64,000 bases of DNA from an uncultured Duncaniella sp. (lineage in GTDB: Bacteria > Bacteroidota > Bacteroidia > Bacteroidales > Muribaculaceae), in assembly GCA_910586665.1 (NCBI GenBank), contig CAJUIX010000005.1, positions 62,001 to 126,000 on the forward strand, read 5' to 3'. The notes below the pieces were generated by a model. That model was not told the DNA's origin and ran no database searches. It saw only the letters and a list, made by a program, of their open reading frames with translations. A program made the position numbers and the translations under genes. Positions 25,961-34,223 of the stretch are shown piece after piece. Position 1 is the first letter of the stretch; each line of letters begins with the position of its first letter.

Positions 25961-27157
25961 ATGAACAAATATTTATTGGGCGCTCTCGCCCTCTGCCTCG
26001 CGGCAGGCGCACAGGCCGACGACAAGAAGACCGACAACGACAGCACCGGCGGCTTCAAGTTCAAGGACGTCAAAATCGTCAAGACAACTCCCGTCAAGGA
26101 CCAGAACAAGTCCGGCACATGCTGGAGCTTCTCCGGCGTCTCCTTCCTCGAGGACGAAATCCTCCGCAAGACAGGCAAGGAGGTCGACCTCAGCGAGATG
26201 TTCATCGTCCGCCACTGCTACAACGACAAGGCCGACAAATATATCCGCATGAACGGCACTATCAACTTCGCCCAGGGCGGCAGCACCCTCGACGTCCCCT
26301 ACGTCATGGTCAACTACGGCCTCGTACCCGAGGACGCATACCGCGGCCTCGAATACGGCACGGAGAAGCACGAACATGCCGAACTCAACAGCGCGCTCAC
26401 ATCATTTGTCAAATCAATCAACGACACCAAGACAAAATCTCCGGCTTGGAAAAAGGCTTTCAAAGGCATCCTCGACGCATACTTCGGCGAGCTCCCCGAC
26501 TCATTCGTATACCAGGGCACTACCTACACCCCCAAATCCTACGCTGAGTCGCTCGGCCTCAACGCAGCCGACTATGTACCCGTGACATCATTCACCCACC
26601 ACCCCTTCTACAGCGAGTTCGCAGTCGAAGTCGCCGACAACTGGCTTTGGGAGAAATACCACAACGTCCCCCTCGAGGAGATGAAGGCCATCGTCGACAA
26701 CGCCATTGACAACGGCTACACCGTCGCATGGGCAGCCGACGTCAGCGAGCCGGGCTTCAACTGGACCAAGGGCTACGCCCTCATGCCCAAGAAGAAGACC
26801 GCCAACGACCTCACCGGCACAGAACTCTCACGCTGGGTCAAGCTCAGCGACCGCGACCGCGAGAAGGAAGCTAACAAAATCAACGGCCCCTGCGAGGAAA
26901 TCAAAGTCACCCAGCAGCTCCGACAGGAGATGTTCGACAAGCAGGAGACCACCGACGACCACGGCATGGTCATCGTCGGCAAGGCAGTAGATCAAAAAGG
27001 CAATAAATACTATAAGGTCAAAAACTCGTGGGACACAAACCAGATTTACGACGGGTATTTCTACGTCTCCGAGCCTTATTTCCTGGCAAAAACAATTGAT
27101 ATCCTCGTAAACCGCGAGGCCATTCCGCAGGATATCGCAAAGAAAATGAATCTCTGA
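25961..27157 (+). CDS. Secreted C1-family cysteine aminopeptidase (bleomycin hydrolase/PepC type)
   Basis: 398 residues, start chosen by the signal peptide MNKYLLGALALCLAAGAQAD and the promoter. The papain-like triad is visible: the catalytic Cys in NKSGTCWSFSG, His in DDHGMVIVG and Asn in VKNSWDTN. Overall order matches the bleomycin hydrolase/aminopeptidase C group, which is usually cytoplasmic; a signal peptide is usual for the Bacteroidales branch and places it in the periplasm or outside. Probably trims peptides for uptake. Followed by a good terminator. Confidence 0.9.
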   Translation: MNKYLLGALALCLAAGAQADDKKTDNDSTGGFKFKDVKIVKTTPVKDQNKSGTCWSFSGVSFLEDEILRKTGKEVDLSEMFIVRHCYNDKADKYIRMNGTINFAQGGSTLDVPYVMVNYGLVPEDAYRGLEYGTEKHEHAELNSALTSFVKSINDTKTKSPAWKKAFKGILDAYFGELPDSFVYQGTTYTPKSYAESLGLNAADYVPVTSFTHHPFYSEFAVEVADNWLWEKYHNVPLEEMKAIVDNAIDNGYTVAWAADVSEPGFNWTKGYALMPKKKTANDLTGTELSRWVKLSDRDREKEANKINGPCEEIKVTQQLRQEMFDKQETTDDHGMVIVGKAVDQKGNKYYKVKNSWDTNQIYDGYFYVSEPYFLAKTIDILVNREAIPQDIAKKMNL

Positions 27158-27266
27158 CAGAGATTCTTGACAAAATTCCGAGAGCCGGATGCCCGGAGGC
27201 ACCGCCCGGAATCCCTCCCCTAACGTTTCACGACGAAACACACAAAGAACAGAAACACACCAAGAC

Positions 27267-27305
27267 GACCGGCAGGACCACATCTCCCTGCCGGTCTTTC
27301 TTTTT
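27267..27305 (+). terminator. Terminator after the C1 peptidase gene
   Basis: Arms GACCGGCAGG and CCTGCCGGTC, 10-nt loop, followed by TTTCTTTTT. About 110 nt beyond the stop codon; the opposing EamA gene ends 48 nt further on. Confidence 0.88.
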
Positions 27306-27320
27306 ATATCACACACTGCT

Positions 27321-27369
27321 TATGACACACGCTAATCCATGACGCGCGCTGCTCATGACGCGCGCTGCT
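27321..27369. repeat. Three 16-bp tandem units across the EamA stop codon
   Basis: Two identical 16-bp units (27338-27353 and 27354-27369, beginning CATGACGCGC) and one diverged copy (27321-27336). The stop codon of the minus-strand exporter gene straddles the boundary of the two identical units, so its last four codons are encoded by repeat DNA. Confidence 0.75.
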
Positions 27370-28282
27370 TCGCCTTGTTGGTCATGAGCATGCCGGCGAC
27401 GATTATGACCATAGCGAGACATTGTATCCAGTGAATCTTCGCAAGCCCCATGACAACAGAGGCGATTGTGGCCACGACAGGGACAAAGTACTGATAGATT
27501 GACACCAACTCGCTGCCAATAAGCTTCTCAGCCGGATTAATCAGGAAATATGCCAGGAAGGTCGGGCATATAAGCACGAAGGCCACGCACGCCCACGGCA
27601 CCCACGAGAACGACCGGTGAAACAGCGGCGCCTCCGGGAAACTCGGAAGCAGGAACAGCATCGGCAGGCATGACATCAGGAAGACCCAGCGCAGCATCGA
27701 AACAGGGCGGTAGCGGTGCATCGGCCCCTCGAGAATCACGAGATAGAAGGCATAGCAGAGCGTCGATGCGAGTGCCAGGAGGTCGCCGAGCATATTGTCG
27801 CTCCCCTTCTCCCCGGAGTGTTGGGTGACAATCACGAGGAAAGCGCCGACAAAACCCACCGCCACACCGAGGATTTCGAGCCAGCTCGTCCGCTTGTGCT
27901 GAAAGATGATGCCGATTAGAATCACAAACATCGGCGGGAAGGTCATGATAATCGAGACGTCAATAGGATCGGCATAGCGTAGCGAGAGGTTGAAGAGATA
28001 CATGAACATGAACAGCCCGACGGCACCCCCGAGGAAGATGCGAAGGTAGTCATGGCGCGCGACAGGCTCGGTCTTGATGAAGATCGAGGCGAGCCACATC
28101 AGTATGCACCCTCCTCCGAGACGAATCACGGTCAGGTCGACCGAGCTTATCCACTCCGGGATGAGAATTTTGGCAACGGGGATATTGACGCCGAAAAATA
28201 TAGTCGAAATCAGGATGAAGAGATTGCCCTTGAGCAACCCTCCGAGGCGGCCTTGGTCATGCTTTGTATCTGTAAGTGGCAT
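27353..28282 (-). CDS. EamA/DMT-superfamily exporter
   Basis: 309 residues with ten hydrophobic helices arranged as two EamA repeats (FILISTIFFGVNIPVAKIL in the first half; NMLGDLLALASTLCYAFYLVI opening the second). Such proteins export metabolites or amino acids across the inner membrane; the substrate cannot be told from sequence. The C-terminus (NKAKQRAS) is charged and cytosolic. Monocistronic, converging on the C1 peptidase gene. Confidence 0.88.
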   Translation of the reverse strand: MPLTDTKHDQGRLGGLLKGNLFILISTIFFGVNIPVAKILIPEWISSVDLTVIRLGGGCILMWLASIFIKTEPVARHDYLRIFLGGAVGLFMFMYLFNLSLRYADPIDVSIIMTFPPMFVILIGIIFQHKRTSWLEILGVAVGFVGAFLVIVTQHSGEKGSDNMLGDLLALASTLCYAFYLVILEGPMHRYRPVSMLRWVFLMSCLPMLFLLPSFPEAPLFHRSFSWVPWACVAFVLICPTFLAYFLINPAEKLIGSELVSIYQYFVPVVATIASVVMGLAKIHWIQCLAMVIIVAGMLMTNKAKQRAS

Positions 28283-28360
28283 GGAGCTATATCATTTAAA
28301 AATTCGTATATGATAAGTAACACTCCCGGAGGACGTGATGTTGGCAAAAGCCGCATAAAT

Positions 28361-28392
28361 CTTGGATGAGCGGCATATAATGTCTAACTTTG
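28361..28392 (+). promoter_or_regulatory. Promoter ending 8 nt before a start codon
   Basis: CTTG (28361-28364), 20 nt, TAACTTTG (28385-28392) then CC. The preferred ATG begins at 28401, so the leader should be only a few nucleotides; an upstream in-frame ATG at 28380 lies at the -7 box and cannot be in this transcript. Confidence 0.6.
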
Positions 28393-28400
28393 CCGCCGAA

Positions 28401-29471
28401 ATGAAAACCGCCCTACTCTTCAATCCCGAAAACGACCTGGCGCTCGCCCTCGGCTGCCGCCACTATACCCCGCCGCCCCACGCCGCCGCCATACACCGCG
28501 CCGGCGCCCTGCTCCCCCTCTGGTGGGCCGGGGAGGAGGACTGCGTTGTGGCCGACGCGCGCCTCTGCGAGGAAGCTGCCAAGCTGTGCAGCCGCTTCGG
28601 GCTTAATAGCTATGTCGACACAGGCTTCGGCGAGGCCGGACAGGCCGAACCCTGGGGCTGGAGCCTCGACGCGCGCCGCCAGTTGCTCCGGGCGGGTGTC
28701 CGAGCCGAAGTCCTCCCCGACGAAGAGGCCATAGAACGTATGCGCCAACTGAGCCATCGCCGCATGTCGGTCGAAATCCTACGCTGCCTCGACGGCGGCT
28801 ATCCCCTGCCGCTCGAGACCACCGACCCGCACCGCGTGGTCGAGGCGGAGCACTCGGCGCCCGGCTGCTATGTCAAGTCGCCCTGGTCGGGAAGCGGACG
28901 CGGGGTGTTCTGCGCGCGCTCCCTCTCCGACGACGCCCTGCTGCGACGCGCCGAGGGAATCATCCACCGCCAGGGAAGCGTCATGGTGGAGCGCGGGCTT
29001 GAAAAGGTGCTCGACTTCGCCGCCCTCTTCCACAGCGAGGGCTCACGGGTGGAATTCCGAGGTCTGTCGGTCTTCGCCACCGAGGCTCGCGGGATGTATA
29101 GCGGCAACATCGTGGCCCCACAGCAACTTCTGCGGGAGAAAATCGCCTCCTTTTTTGACTTCGACCGCCTCATGGAGGTAATCAAGAGCGAGGAGGAGAT
29201 ACTCGGTTCCTTCATCGGCAGCGACTACAGGGGCTGGCTCGGAGTCGATATGATGATATACCGCGAGGGGGGCGAGAACCGGCTCATGCCCTGCATCGAG
29301 CTGAATCTGCGGCGGACAATGGGGGTGGTGGCTATGGACATCGCGCGTCGACTTGATGTAGACCGCCCGCATTTTCTCGCCTGGGAGCATAATCAGGAAG
29401 GCTGCGGGGATGAAGGAATTATACTGCTGCCTCCGAGCGACGGGTTTGCCCTCCGGCTTAGGAGGATATAG
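28401..29471 (+). CDS. Uncharacterised protein with cryptic ATP-grasp-like features
   Basis: 356 residues from MKTALLFNPENDLALA, an opening I associate with an uncharacterised Bacteroidetes family. The middle and C-terminal parts carry elements in ATP-grasp order: a nucleotide-binding lysine with Gly-rich loop (Lys159, YVKSPWSGSGRGVF), an acidic hinge (Glu197, VMVERG) and a metal-binding Glu-x-Asn (Glu300/Asn302, CIELNLRRTMGV). That suggests a carboxylate-amine ligase or related activity; the substrate is unknown. High GC. The promoter lies almost on the start codon. The ATP-grasp call is an inference from motif order only. Confidence 0.65.
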   Translation: MKTALLFNPENDLALALGCRHYTPPPHAAAIHRAGALLPLWWAGEEDCVVADARLCEEAAKLCSRFGLNSYVDTGFGEAGQAEPWGWSLDARRQLLRAGVRAEVLPDEEAIERMRQLSHRRMSVEILRCLDGGYPLPLETTDPHRVVEAEHSAPGCYVKSPWSGSGRGVFCARSLSDDALLRRAEGIIHRQGSVMVERGLEKVLDFAALFHSEGSRVEFRGLSVFATEARGMYSGNIVAPQQLLREKIASFFDFDRLMEVIKSEEEILGSFIGSDYRGWLGVDMMIYREGGENRLMPCIELNLRRTMGVVAMDIARRLDVDRPHFLAWEHNQEGCGDEGIILLPPSDGFALRLRRI

Positions 29472-29523
29472 TAAAAAAGTGGTGAATCGGCTGATTTCAA
29501 GACTGAATTTCACGCCTGATTTC

Positions 29524-29602
29524 GGACGCTTTGAAAAGCGTCCCTGCAACCGGCCTGTTTTACGATTTCAATTTGGCATACGCCGCACGCGGCGTCCCTA
29601 CA
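29524..29602. repeat. Copy A of a short inverted-repeat element
   Basis: The right end (29575-29602, GGCATACGC to CCCTACA) matches the right end of copy C at 40623-40650 with few mismatches, and the interior CTGTTTTACGATTTCAATTT resembles that copy too. The left end is replaced by a small hairpin GGACGCTT/AAGCGTCC (29524-29543). It lies between the ATP-grasp-like gene and the converging thioredoxin gene. Confidence 0.65.
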
Positions 29603-29634
29603 TCCAGCCTGTTTAGCATCCGGTCTATTGGCGG

Positions 29635-31170
29635 TCAGATTCCTAATGCTTTGTCGAGGTCGTTGTCGGGGCTTCCGTATTTTTTTAAGGATAAGATGAC
29701 TGACGGACGTGGTGCGCCGTACTTTACGAGGCGTCCTTCGGCGTCAATCAGGATGTAGGTCGGGAAGGAGTTTATATTGTAAAGCGAGTTCGAGCCTTCG
29801 ACGTCAAGCATCGTGTTAAGTTCGTGGTCAAGCTTGTGCTTGGAGATAAGATCGAGCCAAACCTCCTTAGAGGGATCATTGCAAATGACTGTTACAAACT
29901 CGATTTTGTCAAGATAATCCTTGTAAGCCTCCTTCAACTCAGGAAGGCTTCGGAATTCACTATAGCAGGGGCCGCAGCCGACCATCCAGAAATCGAGATA
30001 TACAATCTTTCCCTTGAAATCGTCGAGAGTGTACTTCCTGCCGTCCGTCCCGATGAGCGAAATCGGGGGTGCGGGAGTGCCGGGACGGGCCTTGTCAAGT
30101 TCTGCCGCGATAGAGTCAATATAGGGTTTGAAAGCAGGCTCCTTTACTGTCTCCATGATATAATTACGGTAGCCGTCGGCTCTATCCCAATCCATATATT
30201 TCACAATATGGCCAAATTCATTGAGATCCAGCCAGTCTGCCAAAAATTCATCTCTGGCAATCAGGCGTCTCAACCGGGCCTCCCTCACGGAAAGATTCTC
30301 ATCTTTGTTTAAAAATGATACCATTGTTATTGTTTTTCCCGCTTCCCACACAGTCTTGGATATAACCCGGTTAAACAATTCTTTCACAGGAGGGTAGACC
30401 ATAAACTCGGGATGTATGAAGCTATAGGGGGCGTAGCCCGGGAAAGGTCTGGTCAAAAACGGAGCCTCGGTATTGACATGCTTATAAAAATTTTCCATCA
30501 GGAGATAGGTCTGCGGCTCGACATAGCAGGAATATTTATAATACCACGAACTGCGCAGGGGGCCTCCGGCATTTTCGACCGAGTCCTGGAGCGCCCTCCA
30601 TTCCCGGCTGATGGCCACGGCCTCGTCTATCAGCGGCTGTGTCAGAGAGTCGGGGTAGCTCTTCATCAAGGATTCCTGCGGGATATTCATTCTTTGTCTG
30701 GCAAAGTTATTGATGCGCTGACGGAAGCGATCATAGATGAGGGTGGCAAACTCAAGGTCGCGCGTCGCCTCGGGCGTCGCGCCGCTCATGCGGACCGAGT
30801 TCTTCTCGATGTCGAGATTAATCGTATCGCCCGGATATACGGGGAGGGTGATAACATTGTTGCGATAGAGATATATCTCCTGTATAGGCCCGACCATAGG
30901 TATCGTGGCACTAAAGCGGCCGGCGGAGTCGGTCGTCACGCTGTGAGTTTCGTTTTTAAACAGGCCGGTCACAGCGAACTTCAGTATATTGCCGCAGTCA
31001 GGGTTCATGTAGCCCTGCATGACGAATGTGCCAGGGCGCATGAGGGAGTCGGCAAAGTTGTCGAGTTGCTGCTGGAGCGGGAGATCGCGGTCAATGGCCA
31101 CCGAGACGCCAGCACTGCATGTAAGCATGACGGCCAAGGATGCCGCCAGAGAGATAATTACTTTTTTCAT
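29635..31170 (-). CDS. Secreted TlpA/AhpC-TSA thioredoxin-like protein
   Basis: 511 residues with signal peptide (MKKVIISLAASLAVMLTCSAG). An N-terminal beta-sandwich (roughly 40-140) resembles the DUF4369-type domain, a long helical linker follows, and residues about 365-511 form a thioredoxin fold with the redox pair Cys399/Cys402 in WMVGCGPCYSEF. Periplasmic oxidoreductases of this kind are abundant in Bacteroidetes; partners are generally unknown. It lies 36 nt downstream of maf in the same direction and is probably cotranscribed with it. Confidence 0.85.
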   Translation of the reverse strand: MKKVIISLAASLAVMLTCSAGVSVAIDRDLPLQQQLDNFADSLMRPGTFVMQGYMNPDCGNILKFAVTGLFKNETHSVTTDSAGRFSATIPMVGPIQEIYLYRNNVITLPVYPGDTINLDIEKNSVRMSGATPEATRDLEFATLIYDRFRQRINNFARQRMNIPQESLMKSYPDSLTQPLIDEAVAISREWRALQDSVENAGGPLRSSWYYKYSCYVEPQTYLLMENFYKHVNTEAPFLTRPFPGYAPYSFIHPEFMVYPPVKELFNRVISKTVWEAGKTITMVSFLNKDENLSVREARLRRLIARDEFLADWLDLNEFGHIVKYMDWDRADGYRNYIMETVKEPAFKPYIDSIAAELDKARPGTPAPPISLIGTDGRKYTLDDFKGKIVYLDFWMVGCGPCYSEFRSLPELKEAYKDYLDKIEFVTVICNDPSKEVWLDLISKHKLDHELNTMLDVEGSNSLYNINSFPTYILIDAEGRLVKYGAPRPSVILSLKKYGSPDNDLDKALGI

Positions 31171-31206
31171 GAATATAAAAACGTGATGAATGTGAATGAT
31201 GATTTG

Positions 31207-31797
31207 TCAGATTTCTTTCAGCATGGAGTAGAGCCGCTGGACTGGGAGGCCCATGACGTTGTAGAAACTACCGTTGATGCGCCTGATTCCGGCAGCGCCT
31301 ATCCACTCCTGGATACCGTAGGCCCCGGCCTTGTCGAGGGGCTTGTAGCGGTCGACATAGTAGGCTATCTCCTCGTCGGTCAGCGGGGCGAAGTCTACCT
31401 CCGACTCGGCACTGAACGTTGTCATTCGCTCGGAGGTGCGGAGGGTCACCCCCGTGACCACCTTCTGCGTGCGCCCCTGGATTCGGGCGAGCATCCTGCG
31501 GGCGTCGGCCTCGTCGAGAGGCTTGCCGAGCACCTCCCCGTCGAGGATGACGACGGTGTCGGCCGTAATCACGAGCTTCTTCTCTCCCGGCAGCAAGGGA
31601 TAGGCTTCCGCTTTGAGGCGCGATAGATAGGGGGCCACTTCGGAGGCGTCAAGCCCGTCGGGGACGGTCTCGTCGACGGAGTGCGAGATGTCGACACGGA
31701 AGTCAATGTCAAGCATGGCGAGAAGTTCACGCCGGCGCGGCGACCCGCTCGCCAGTATCAGTTCGTAATCACGCAGGTTATCAAGAGGATGAAACAT
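31207..31797 (-). CDS. maf: Maf family nucleoside triphosphate pyrophosphatase
   Basis: 196 residues, typical length. Removes modified or damaged pyrimidine nucleotides (dTTP/UTP-type pyrophosphatase). The N-terminal signature YELILASGSPRRRELLAML and the ITADTVVILDGEVLGKP segment with its conserved acidic residue are intact, as is DKAGAYGIQEW near the C-terminus. Start at 31797 is supported by a full promoter 29 nt upstream. It leads a two-gene unit with the TlpA-like gene. Confidence 0.94.
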   Translation of the reverse strand: MFHPLDNLRDYELILASGSPRRRELLAMLDIDFRVDISHSVDETVPDGLDASEVAPYLSRLKAEAYPLLPGEKKLVITADTVVILDGEVLGKPLDEADARRMLARIQGRTQKVVTGVTLRTSERMTTFSAESEVDFAPLTDEEIAYYVDRYKPLDKAGAYGIQEWIGAAGIRRINGSFYNVMGLPVQRLYSMLKEI

Positions 31798-31825
31798 ATT
31801 CGGGGCATTATTAAGTTCTCAGATA

Positions 31826-31857
31826 CAAAATTAGTTATAATCCACGGTTATAGCAAA
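31826..31857 (-). promoter_or_regulatory. Full-consensus promoter of maf
   Basis: On the minus strand TTTG (31854-31857), 20 nt, TAATTTTG (31826-31833), no mismatch. The divergent toxin-antitoxin promoter begins 50 bp away. Confidence 0.78.
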
Positions 31858-31906
31858 TCAATATACAAATAATCATTCAACAATTTTGAACTTTGTGTTT
31901 GGCAGG

Positions 31907-31938
31907 GTTGTATATATCGTATATACTTAGTATCTTTG
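31907..31938 (+). promoter_or_regulatory. Toxin-antitoxin promoter with embedded palindromic operator
   Basis: GTTG (31907-31910), 20 nt, TATCTTTG (31931-31938) then C. The spacer contains a perfect palindrome GTATATA-TCG-TATATAC (31910-31926), exactly where a repressor would block RNA polymerase. This is the usual arrangement for autoregulation by an antitoxin or toxin-antitoxin complex. Confidence 0.72.
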
Positions 31939-31954
31939 CAATAAAATTAAAATT

Positions 31955-32224
31955 ATGAGCACAACTGCATCCGCGAGACCACTTTCTCACCGCAAACTGA
32001 TTGATATACCGGAGGAAGTCTTCAGCGCTCTGACGGTTAAGGCCGCCGCTATGGGTACCAGCCTTAAGAAACTCATAGAGGATATTCTCGTGCGTGAAGC
32101 CGAGGATATGGAAGATGCCGCTCTATATAAATATCTTGTCGCCACCCGTCCCGAAGGAAAGGTGATGCTTGACGCAAAAGAACAAGCGGAATTCGAGGAA
32201 TGGCTTGAACTTCAACGTAAATGA
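31955..32224 (+). CDS. Type II antitoxin
   Basis: 89 residues. The N-terminal part (KLIDIPEEVFSALTVKAAAMGTSLKKLIEDIL) looks like a ribbon-helix-helix DNA-binding domain; the C-terminal part is acidic and probably wraps the toxin (AKEQAEFEEWLELQ). The stop overlaps the toxin ATG (ATGA), the standard coupled order. AT-richer than its surroundings. The palindrome in its promoter is the expected binding site. Confidence 0.82.
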   Translation: MSTTASARPLSHRKLIDIPEEVFSALTVKAAAMGTSLKKLIEDILVREAEDMEDAALYKYLVATRPEGKVMLDAKEQAEFEEWLELQRK

Positions 32225-32523
32225 AGGTCGCTTTTTCCAAAGAATTCAACAAAGCTGTCCGTAAGCTTTCCGGCAAAATCCTGCAATCGCTTATTTCAGC
32301 TATTGATGAAGTAAAAGCCGCTTCATCCGTTGACGATATTACAGATTGCAAAAAGATAGAGTCACTTAACAACGTTTACCGCATAAGAATAGGTGACCGC
32401 AGGGCTTTCTTTGTCCTGCACATACAAATTGAGGGAGACCTTGTTATGTTCGAATATTTGGTGTCCCGTGGAGAAGCTTACGACAAGAAGAATATGGATA
32501 GACTGCGTGGGCGAGATGTCTGA
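32221..32523 (+). CDS. RelE/ParE-superfamily toxin
   Basis: 100 residues. A basic small protein opening with MKVAFSKEFNKAVRKL, with the RelE-like core YRIRIGDRRAFFVLHI and C-terminal MFEYLVSRGEAYDKK. Toxins of this fold are usually ribosome-dependent mRNA endonucleases; some (ParE) poison gyrase, and sequence alone does not separate them here. Translation is coupled to the antitoxin by a 4-nt overlap. Confidence 0.85.
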   Translation: MKVAFSKEFNKAVRKLSGKILQSLISAIDEVKAASSVDDITDCKKIESLNNVYRIRIGDRRAFFVLHIQIEGDLVMFEYLVSRGEAYDKKNMDRLRGRDV

Positions 32524-32527
32524 GCAT

Positions 32528-33043
32528 CTAAAACCTATAGCTTGGGGGATAGATTAGGTAGAAGTCGCCGTGTCGTTCAAATCTCACTCCGTTTTTTTCA
32601 AATACGTCGGGAAGGTCTCTTCTCTGAGGGTCGGGGTCGAGCTTGCTGTCAGGCGCGGTTGCTGACGCAGTGTTGCCGGCGAGCTTACGGGCCTCTCGGC
32701 GCTCGGCTGCGCGACGGCGTGCTGCGACCGAGCGCTTCATGGCTTCGTCGATGTCGAGACGCAGGACACTGAAGACGATATAGGGGGCGTCGGGCACCGA
32801 CGGACATTCCGGCACGACGCCATTGTTGATATAGTTGCTGATATAGGCGTGGAGCTGCTCCGCCGCTGAATCGGCGAGACTGAGTCCTGCAATAATCTTG
32901 CGGGCTTTTTCTTTTATCCTCTTGTAAAATGCCCGAGAGACGGGCAGTTTGTATTTCGACTTGCCGACGCCGTCCTCATTTGCGCCACAGGTGGACTGCG
33001 TGTCAGGCATTACGGCTGTAAGATTTTCGATTCGGGAGTTCAT
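32528..33043 (-). CDS. Uncharacterised basic protein
   Basis: 171 residues from ATG 33043. A longer frame from 33142 exists, but a -7 box at 33072-33079 lies inside it, favouring the inner start. No recognised function. Seen: a Lys/Arg-rich N-terminal half (KLPVSRAFYKRIKEKARKI), a segment DAPYIVFSVLRLDIDEAM followed by a strongly basic helix (SVAARRRAAERREARK), then a short C-terminal tail. Its pattern loosely recalls small DUF-type proteins linked to mobile-element replication. It converges on the toxin gene, with 4 nt between the stops. Confidence 0.6.
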   Translation of the reverse strand: MNSRIENLTAVMPDTQSTCGANEDGVGKSKYKLPVSRAFYKRIKEKARKIIAGLSLADSAAEQLHAYISNYINNGVVPECPSVPDAPYIVFSVLRLDIDEAMKRSVAARRRAAERREARKLAGNTASATAPDSKLDPDPQRRDLPDVFEKNGVRFERHGDFYLIYPPSYRF

Positions 33044-33071
33044 GGCTGTTGGTTTTTCAGGTTTGATAGCG

Positions 33072-33079
33072 CAAAGATA
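33072..33079 (-). promoter_or_regulatory. -7 box for the 33043 gene
   Basis: TATCTTTG then C on the minus strand, 28 nt upstream of the ATG at 33043. The -33 region is weak. Confidence 0.45.
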
Positions 33080-33193
33080 AGCGCCGTCCGAGCGCGAAAG
33101 GGTGCGATAAGGGAAAAGCGCCCCGAAAAAAAATTTTTTCAACTTCGAATTAAATTATTAACGTTTTTTTTAGTTGATTATTGAATTTATCCT

Positions 33194-33201
33194 TATATTT
33201 G
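33194..33201 (+). promoter_or_regulatory. -7 box before the first GLPGLI gene
   Basis: TATATTTG then C, 54 nt before the ATG at 33256. A TTG-containing stretch upstream is spaced slightly short for a -33 box. Confidence 0.5.
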
Positions 33202-33255
33202 CGCTGTGGATTTTACGGAACCCCACTTTTAATCACAAACACCCTCTGACACATT

Positions 33256-34071
33256 ATGCAAAAGTTACTCTTCCTCCTGCTGCTCCTGCTCCCCGGCGTC
33301 GCACCCGCGCAAAGGGTCGAGCCAAAGGAACCGGCCCTGCTCGACGTCTACTACAAGCACAAGACCGAGCGCGACACGGCGAGGCGCGACTCAGTGGCGC
33401 GCGTCGACAACATGCAACTGCGCGCAGGGCGCAGCATGAGCGCGTATTTCTCACCCGAAAGATACCATTCCGACTCCCTGCGCGAGGTAAACCCCGAGCT
33501 CAGCTTCCAACTGTTCATGAAAAAAATGGAAGCGGCCCGCACGGGGGGTGGCACTCACGAGCCATTCCGCTCTATTTTCAAGAACTACCCCGAGGGGAAG
33601 CTCACGGAGAATGACCGCTTCGACATGTGCGGCTGGCAATACACAGAGGATTGGGAGAAACCCCGGTGGGAGCTGCTCGACTCCGCCAAGACCATTCTCG
33701 GCTATGAGTGCCAGCTGGCGCAGACCGACTTCCGCGGGCGCCGCTGGCTGGCCTGGTTCACGCCCGAAATCCCCATCCACGACGGCCCCTGGAAGCTCTG
33801 CAACCTCCCCGGGCTAATCCTCGAGGCCTACGACTCCGCCCGCGACTATGAAATCACGGCCTACGGGATGATTAGCCCGAAGGACATCATGGTGGGTTTC
33901 TTCGACTATGGCGACAAGGACCGCATCACGACCAAACGCGACATATTTTTCCGCGACCATTACCGCCACATGAACCGCGAGAATCCTACGGTGTTCGTAT
34001 TCGGCGAGGTCAAGAAAGTCAAGGAGTCGCCCCACAATTATGATTTTGAAGAAATTAATTATCCGCATTAA
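33256..34071 (+). CDS. GLPGLI family protein, paralogue 1
   Basis: 271 residues with signal peptide (MQKLLFLLLLLLPGVAPAQ). The family core is WELLDSAKTILGYECQLA, then DFRGRRWLAWFTPEIP and DGPWKLCNLPGLILEAYDS; the name-giving motif here starts with Asn instead of Gly. The mature protein ends YDFEEINYPH, a tail shared by all four paralogues. GLPGLI proteins (PF09697/TIGR01200) are envelope proteins of unknown function, often near TonB-type receptors. A 57-nt stretch (33706-33762) is almost identical to paralogue 2, showing recent duplication or gene conversion. Confidence 0.88.
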   Translation: MQKLLFLLLLLLPGVAPAQRVEPKEPALLDVYYKHKTERDTARRDSVARVDNMQLRAGRSMSAYFSPERYHSDSLREVNPELSFQLFMKKMEAARTGGGTHEPFRSIFKNYPEGKLTENDRFDMCGWQYTEDWEKPRWELLDSAKTILGYECQLAQTDFRGRRWLAWFTPEIPIHDGPWKLCNLPGLILEAYDSARDYEITAYGMISPKDIMVGFFDYGDKDRITTKRDIFFRDHYRHMNRENPTVFVFGEVKKVKESPHNYDFEEINYPH

Positions 34072-34094
34072 CTTGGGAAAAGAATACACCCGGC

Positions 34095-34189
34095 TGTAGG
34101 GAAGTTGCGTACAACGTCCGAGAACGAATGGGATACATAAGCCTGATTCAAAGCATGTTCCGGCAGACGCTGCACGCAGCGTCCCTACA
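34095..34189. repeat. Copy B of the short inverted-repeat element
   Basis: 95 bp bounded by TGTAGGGAAG (34095) and the complementary CGTCCCTACA (ending 34189). The outer 25 bp are imperfect inverted repeats with about six mismatches. No coding capacity. It lies between GLPGLI paralogues 1 and 2. Confidence 0.75.
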
Positions 34190-34195
34190 ACCCGC

Positions 34196-34223
34196 TATAC
34201 TCTAAACTCTATACTCTATACTC
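34196..34223 (+). repeat. Four heptamers abutting the GLPGLI-2 start codon
   Basis: Four perfect units of the TATACTC/TAAACTC type in register, the last ending at 34223 with the ATG at 34224. No promoter consensus is visible between this array and the previous gene. Confidence 0.88.

Noticed and set aside
29635..31170. The TlpA-like protein as a cytochrome c maturation factor
   Set aside because: No ccm genes are nearby, and the N-terminal domain and length fit the general Bacteroidetes TlpA/DUF4369 group.
32528..33142. Full 204-codon frame from 33142
   Set aside because: The first 33 codons cover a -7 box and contain no conserved-looking sequence; the ATG at 33043 is preferred.
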